The translations under genes were made by a program, and so were the position numbers. A DNA stretch of 9,410 nucleotides from positions 1-9,410 of the forward strand of contig JBBABP010000043.1 of assembly GCA_041657585.1 (NCBI GenBank), written 5' to 3'. The notes under the pieces are model-generated. The model saw only the letters and a list, made by a program, of their open reading frames with translations, searched no databases and was not told where the DNA came from. Position 1 is the first letter of the stretch. Each line of letters starts with the position of its first letter. The DNA is from JBBABP01 sp041657585 (GTDB lineage Bacteria; Patescibacteriota; Gracilibacteria; Absconditabacterales; Absconditicoccaceae). Shown piece after piece: positions 5,506 through 9,410 of this stretch.

Positions 5506-5559
5506 GTCATTGCGAGTCTGCCTGCCGGTAGGCAGGGAGCTTCTTTGCGACGCAATGAC
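5506..5559. repeat. REP-like palindrome with nested cassette C
   Basis: The outer arms GTCATTGCG (5506-5514) and CGCAATGAC (5551-5559) are exact inverted repeats. Inside, between GCGAG (5512-5516) and GGAGC (5536-5540), sits a near-palindromic segment (5517-5535) starting TCTGCCTGCCGG and ending TAGGCAG. The sequence GGGAGCTTCTTTGCGACG (5535-5552) recurs exactly at 7226-7243. It lies in the 96-bp gap between the pilin-like gene and the stop of the peptidoglycan-binding protein gene, and could act as a transcript 3' stabiliser or attenuator. Confidence 0.85.
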
Positions 5560-5566
5560 TTGTTTT

Positions 5567-7147
5567 TTAATCTTTTAATTTTTCATTAAGTGCTTTTCTT
5601 GTTGCTGGTCACATCCATCATCGAGTTTGTGAACTTTTTTCATATCATTTCAAAAGTCAATTTGCTATTTGAAAAGCATAAACAGCATTACGAGTTGATT
5701 TTGAATATACACCATCAATATTTCATGTATAAAAACCTAAATTATTTAACAACTTCTGAAGTATTTTGATGTCTGGGCTTTTTTGGTTATTGTTAAATGG
5801 TTTTGTAAAAATAAATATAGATTTTGTTTCTTGTGTTGCTTGTGTATTTTCTGAATTAAAATTATCAACGTCGTTTGTTCAAGTTGTTGTTTGAATGGTA
5901 TCTGAAATGTCTGTAATGTTTTTTGCTAAATTATTTATTTGCTGAATTGAATAAGATTTAAATTCTTGAATCTTTTTTGAAAATTGTTTTGTAAATAAAT
6001 TATTAAATCAACTTAAAAGCTGGTTTTTAAATAAGTTTGAGTTTCAAGTTCATTGTGATAGAGATAATCAGCTATTTATATTATTTTTTAATGATTGAAT
6101 AGATTGATATATTTTTGATAAACTTGAATCTAAATTTGGATCGTCGATTCAAATTGTAGAACAATTGAATTTATTACTTTTTATATATTTATTTTTTAGA
6201 TCATCTATTTGTTTTTTGATTGAAAGAAATGATTTATAATCATACCAATTTTGCAAAGATGATGCCAACTGTTCATCAAAATCCAAAACATAAGATCAGA
6301 TTAAAAAATCTTTTTGAGATAATAATACGCCAGTAAGGTTTGTTAATTTTGGACGTTTTTTTGATTCATTTTGAATGTAAGATTGCAACTGTGTATCTAA
6401 TAAATTTTTCGCACTTATTTTGATTCAATTTAATTTTTCCATAAAATCATTTACTGAAGCCAAAGTATCATTTGCATTTTTGATTTGTAGATTTAAAGAA
6501 TTAAATCCAGAAATTATACTTTGAATTTTTGTAATTTTGCCTCATATTGTTTTAATTAAATCTTTGTTTTGTAAATAATATTGAGCAAAATCGCTTACAA
6601 ATTGTTTTATCTTACCCTGATAAATAGTTTGAAAATTTATGATAAATCATTTTTGGATATTTACAATATCATCTATATTTTGTTGTAATTTAATTTTCTC
6701 TGTTTCATAAGTCGAATCTCAATCGAACAAATTAATATTACTATCTTTTAAAATATGATTTTTTTCTTCTAAAGAATTAATCTGATTTTCTAAATCAACA
6801 AAGTTTTTTAACAACGCTATTTTCAATGATTCTTTTTCTTTTTGCATTTGAGATAAAATTGAATTATCTTGCATTGCGCCCAAGCAAATCAATGACTGAT
6901 ATTCAACTGATTGCATTAATGCTAATCAGCTTTTTTGAAAATTATCATTTAAACTTTTGTAAGTGGCGTCGAACAAAGTTATAATAGAATCTTTTTGTGT
7001 TTTGGAATAATCCAACAAAGATCAAGAAATTAATTTTATTGAATTGCTTGTTCAAGTTAAATTTGTTCAAGTATCTGCGAATGCGAAACAGGCAAAAATG
7101 AAAAGTAATAATGTTGTGAAAATTAATTTTTTTGTTGTGATTTTCAT
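5567..7147 (-). CDS. Secreted coiled-coil protein with C-terminal peptidoglycan-binding domain
   Basis: 526 residues in code 25. Residues 1-24 are a Sec signal peptide with a probable cut after AFA (FACFAFA/DTGTN). The middle (about 30-440) is almost wholly helical, rich in Asn, Lys, Gln, Ser and Ile, with coiled-coil segments such as QKEKESLKIALLKNFVDLEN and ENQINSLEEKN. Residues 457-526 match the PG_binding_1 fold: SPDIKILQKLLNNLGFYTGN, IDGVYSKSTRNAVYAFQ, then a second G-x-x-G-P-A-T-R-K-A-L motif (GWMGPATRKAL). Twenty of 27 Gly are TGA. A cell-wall-anchored extracellular spacer or stalk is inferred, possibly joining the surface apparatus with the pilin-like protein encoded downstream. There is no catalytic domain. 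The ATG at 7147 is chosen because the signal peptide starts there; no Shine-Dalgarno sequence is visible. Confidence 0.88.
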
Positions 7148-7172
7148 TATTAATTTGATTGAAAGTAAAGGA

Positions 7173-7292
7173 AATATGGTAATTTGAATATGGTAATTGC
7201 GAGCCTGCCCGCCTTTTGTTTGGTGGGGAGCTTCTTTGCGACGAAGCAATCTTCTTTAAAAACGTTTAAGATTGCTTCGCTACGCTCGCAAT
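7173..7292. repeat. 14-bp tandem repeat followed by a compound REP-like palindrome with cassette D
   Basis: AATATGGTAATTTG (7173-7186) and AATATGGTAATTGC (7187-7200) are tandem. ATTGCGAGC (7196-7204) pairs with GCTCGCAAT (7284-7292). Within this, CGAAGCAATCTT (7242-7253) pairs with AAGATTGCTTCG (7268-7279). The segment 7204-7226 has GCCCGCC and GGTGGG arms around TTTTGTTT and occupies the same place as cassette C in the 5506-5559 element. The region lies between two divergent genes (peptidoglycan-binding protein and clpP); apart from this and cassette E I see nothing coding in 7148-7442. Confidence 0.85.
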
Positions 7293-7385
7293 GACAGGAT
7301 ATTATTTTTTATCGTTTCTTTTTATAAATTCAAGTTGATTTTGTTTGGCAAAATCATTAAATTCAAATTAGATTTAATTTTTGAG

Positions 7386-7434
7386 TTTTTTAATCCCCGC
7401 CAATAAAGGGGCGGGCAAGTTTTAATTTTTTAAT
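7386..7434. repeat. Cassette E flanked by exact TTTTAAT repeats, in the clpP leader
   Basis: TTTTAAT (7388-7394) and TTTTAAT (7420-7426) flank a 25-bp cassette (7395-7419) with arms CCCGCC (7396-7401) and GGCGGG (7410-7415), ending in CAAG. It is the same element as cassette A at 197-221: three differences in 25 bp, two of which are paired A-T to G-C changes that keep the stem. The right flank continues as T/A-rich repeats to about 7434, shortly before the clpP ATG at 7443. The hairpin would lie in the clpP 5' leader if transcription starts upstream of it. Confidence 0.8.
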
Positions 7435-7442
7435 TATTATAA

Positions 7443-8021
7443 ATGTTGATCCCTAGCGTAATAGAAAAAGTTAAATGATGAGAGAGAGCTTATGATATTT
7501 TTTCAAGATTACTTGAAGATAGAATAATCTTTATTTGAGATCCGATTGATAGCCATATTGTTAGCTCAGTTGTTGCTCAGCTTTTGTTTTTGGAAAAAAA
7601 AGATCCTGACAAGGATATTATAATGTACATCAACACCCCTTGATGAGAAGTTTATAGTTGAATGGCGATCTACGACACAATGCAATATGTAAAATGTGAC
7701 ATAGTGACAATAGCCACATGACTTGCGGCATCTATGGGATCTATCTTTTTGACTTGATGAACTAAATGAAAAAGATATGCGTTGCCTCACAGCAAAATAA
7801 TGATTCATCAGCCGTTAATTTCTGGTGGTGGATTAACATGACAGGCAACAGATATTCAAATTGAAGCTGAAGAAATGATGAAGATCAAAAAAATGTTTAT
7901 TGAAATTGTCGCTAAACATACAGGACAAAAAATTGAGAAAGTTGAACAAGATATGGAAAGAAATAAATGGATGAATCCAAAAGATGCTTTGGAATATGGT
8001 TTAATTGATAAAATAATTTAA
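7443..8021 (+). CDS. clpP: ATP-dependent Clp protease proteolytic subunit
   Basis: 192 residues in code 25, the usual length for mature-type ClpP. It begins MLIPSVIEKVKGGERAYDIF and includes YINTPGGEVYSGMAIYDTMQ, ATGLAASMGS with nucleophile Ser97, and MIHQP with His122. The acid position reads Asn174 (DMERNKWMNP) where E. coli has Asp (TERDRFLS), so the triad would be Ser-His-Asn. A three-residue insertion lies in the handle region after HQPL. ClpP forms a double heptamer barrel that degrades proteins fed by ClpX or other AAA+ unfoldases; no unfoldase gene is in the window. Eleven of 17 Gly are TGA, including both in the oxyanion-region PGG. The start follows a T/A-rich leader with hairpin cassette E and no Shine-Dalgarno sequence. 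A strong terminator follows. Confidence 0.97.
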
Positions 8022-8045
8022 GAATTTGGGGAATTGTTTTTTGTG

Positions 8046-8071
8046 GAACGGTTGAAACCGTTCTTTTTTTT
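8046..8071 (+). terminator. Intrinsic terminator of clpP
   Basis: GAACGGT (8046-8052), loop TGAA, ACCGTTC (8057-8063), then eight T (8064-8071), 25 nt after the clpP stop. There is no T-tract on the opposite strand, so it should act in the clpP direction only, although it lies between convergent genes. Confidence 0.92.
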
Positions 8072-8079
8072 ATATCGAT

Positions 8080-9360
8080 CTATTTTATCTCAAAACTTAT
8101 TTTTGTTATCTTATTTTCTCAAAAATTTATTAGAACCGATGTTGCTCATTGATTTGCTGCGAGTAAATTAACTTCTATCTCTCAATTATCTAACAAATTA
8201 ATTAACGAATAATTGGTAAGTAAATTATTGTTGGTTGTAATAACTCAAAATGGGATAGGCAAAAGTCATTTATATTTTTCGCCTGTTTTTTTGTCTGTCA
8301 CAGAAATTTTAAGTTTTGCTTGTTGATTGATGAGCAAATCGTTGCCTCAATCTAAAGTTAATTTAATATCTCGTAAAGAAATGAAATGTTTTGCAAAATC
8401 TGAAACATTATCAAAGTTTAGTGTAATATCTTGAGGTGTTTTTGAAGTTTGAGTTTGATTTGAAATTGTCGTTGATGTTTGTGTTTGAATTAAGGGCTGT
8501 ATTGAAATTTCTGGTGTTTCTCAAGTTTGAAAATTTGTCCCTGTCTGTATAATTACTGGAATAACTGCGTTATCTGAATTGTGAATTATTTCTGTTCCTG
8601 TTGAAGTAAGCAAATTATTTCAAGTAAGTAAATTTCATGTGCTAACTTCAGTGCTTGAAGATTTGTTTTGTGGATAAATAAAACATTTGATATTTGAATT
8701 ATCTGAATCTTCTCGACGATCAGACATTGTGAATTTTCATACCCAAGCCATATCTCTTACAATCATTTTTTTTAGCTTTGCATCGTAGTGCATTATTTTT
8801 CCAACGTGTCAGTAAATTCAAAATTTATCTCATTGTCAGTAGACTACAAGAGCTCCTTGAGTTGGTGTATTTCAAATTTTGTATCAAGTTTGTGAAGCAT
8901 TTTGACATCGATCTATTGCATTTCATCACCATGTTCTTTGTTGCTGAGTTCAGCTCAAATAAGGGAAAAATTCTGGAGAAATACGTGCCACTCAGTATGT
9001 ACAATATCATGGAGTGAAAGTATTTTGGACCGAATCATCCATTGTTCGTAGTGATATAATATTTCATTTTGCCATTGATGTTTTTGGCTCACTCATAGCT
9101 AAAAGTAAATTTTGAGAAATTTGTAAATCGTTGCTTCTATATAAATCAGCATTTATTCAAGTAAAATTAGCAAACATCAAACTTGTAAATCCAAAAATTC
9201 AAACTATAATTAGTTCTCAAAAATGCAAAAATGTATGATGAAAATGACGAATAACATGTAAAATTTTGTGAACATGTTTGTGCTCTTGTTTACGCAAATG
9301 TTTTATTAAATGTTTGTGTATTTTTTTGTTGATATGCTTTCTGATTTTTCACAATAGCAT
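8080..9360 (-). CDS. Membrane-anchored CHAP-domain cysteine hydrolase
   Basis: 426 residues in code 25. Residues 1-46 are cytoplasmic, strongly basic and contain 12 His. A single transmembrane helix or uncleaved signal spans about 48-69 (GELIIVGIFGFTSLMFANFT). The CHAP domain covers about 110-230: Cys120 in PGYCTYGVARI, His185 in YGHVGKI, and Asp203 in VRDMAW as a candidate third residue. CHAP enzymes cleave peptidoglycan as amidases or endopeptidases. A Thr- and Gln-rich linker (about 232-300) leads to a C-terminal beta-rich domain (about 300-426) that may bind wall or surface polymers. Twenty-six of 33 Gly are TGA. The stop TAG is 58 bp from the end of convergent clpP. Export across the membrane suggests remodelling of its own wall or attack on a host wall; which one is not decidable here. 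Confidence 0.9.
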
Positions 9361-9389
9361 AAGTTTTTGTTAAAATAGTAAACAGTTAA

Positions 9390-9395
9390 ATTATA
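9390..9395 (-). promoter_or_regulatory. -10 box upstream of the CHAP gene
   Basis: A consensus TATAAT on the minus strand lies 29 bp upstream of the ATG at 9360, predicting a leader of about 20-25 nt. The -35 region falls at or beyond the window edge, so the promoter cannot be completed. No Shine-Dalgarno sequence is seen in the leader. Confidence 0.45.
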
Positions 9396-9410
9396 TACGG
9401 AAATCATTTT

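Noticed and set aside
6719..6916. Short minus strand frame beginning MQSVEYQ
   Set aside because: It is a TGA-bounded fragment of the 526-residue peptidoglycan-binding protein, not a separate gene.
7085..7147. Lipoprotein signal for the coiled-coil protein (Cys20 in FIFACF)
   Set aside because: The -2 position is Phe, unlike a lipobox, and AFA/D just after it is a good signal peptidase I site.
8778..9017. Overlapping open frames on both strands within 8778-9017
   Set aside because: Both are shadows of the CHAP domain coding frame, which contains the conserved Cys120 and His185 regions.

Overview
The window reads as a fragment of a low-GC Patescibacteria (CPR) genome that uses genetic code 25, in which TGA encodes glycine. 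That code is known from Absconditabacteria (SR1) and Gracilibacteria; I cannot tell which of the two this is. The evidence is internal. Eight genes are interrupted many times by TGA under the standard code, yet become intact, recognisable proteins when TGA is read as Gly. By hand count, about 109 of their roughly 152 glycines are TGA. They fall at family-invariant Gly positions: the ClpP Gly-Gly pair, the prepilin cleavage Gly, the lipobox Gly and the TGRTHQIR Gly of the pseudouridine synthase. All complete genes stop at TAA or TAG.

Layout from left to right: the 3' end of an unidentified + strand gene (3-188); a minus strand FKBP-type prolyl isomerase lipoprotein (244-885); a minus strand cluster of a two-helix membrane protein (1164-1481), a small coiled-coil protein (1492-1761) and a protein with 11-residue helical repeats (1888-2403); a + strand RluA-family pseudouridine synthase with an S4 domain (2678-3640); a minus strand GlsB/OlsB-like N-acyltransferase (3686-4573); a minus strand type IV pilin-like protein (4679-5470) downstream of a secreted coiled-coil protein with a C-terminal peptidoglycan-binding domain (5567-7147); a + strand clpP (7443-8021) with a clear intrinsic terminator; and a minus strand membrane-anchored CHAP-domain cysteine hydrolase (8080-9360). 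No tRNA, rRNA, CRISPR or transposase was seen.

Biologically this is mostly an envelope and surface set: a lipoprotein foldase, a pilin-like protein, a peptidoglycan-binding protein and a probable peptidoglycan hydrolase. Protein quality control (ClpP) and an RNA modification enzyme sit beside them. Such a set would suit the epibiotic or predatory lifestyle proposed for these lineages, but that is inference. The acyltransferase is the outlier: 16 glycines and no TGA, which points to recent acquisition from a standard-code donor, probably Bacteroidetes-like.

The most unusual feature is between the genes. Most gaps hold short tandem arrays (units of 7, 8, 9 or 14 bp, a different sequence at each locus). 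Five arrays or array edges carry a single GC-rich cassette of about 22-30 bp placed between exact direct repeats of 7-12 bp. Several arrays or flanking repeats overlap the TAG stop codons of adjacent genes. This looks like a family of tiny hairpin insertions that settle in short tandem repeats.
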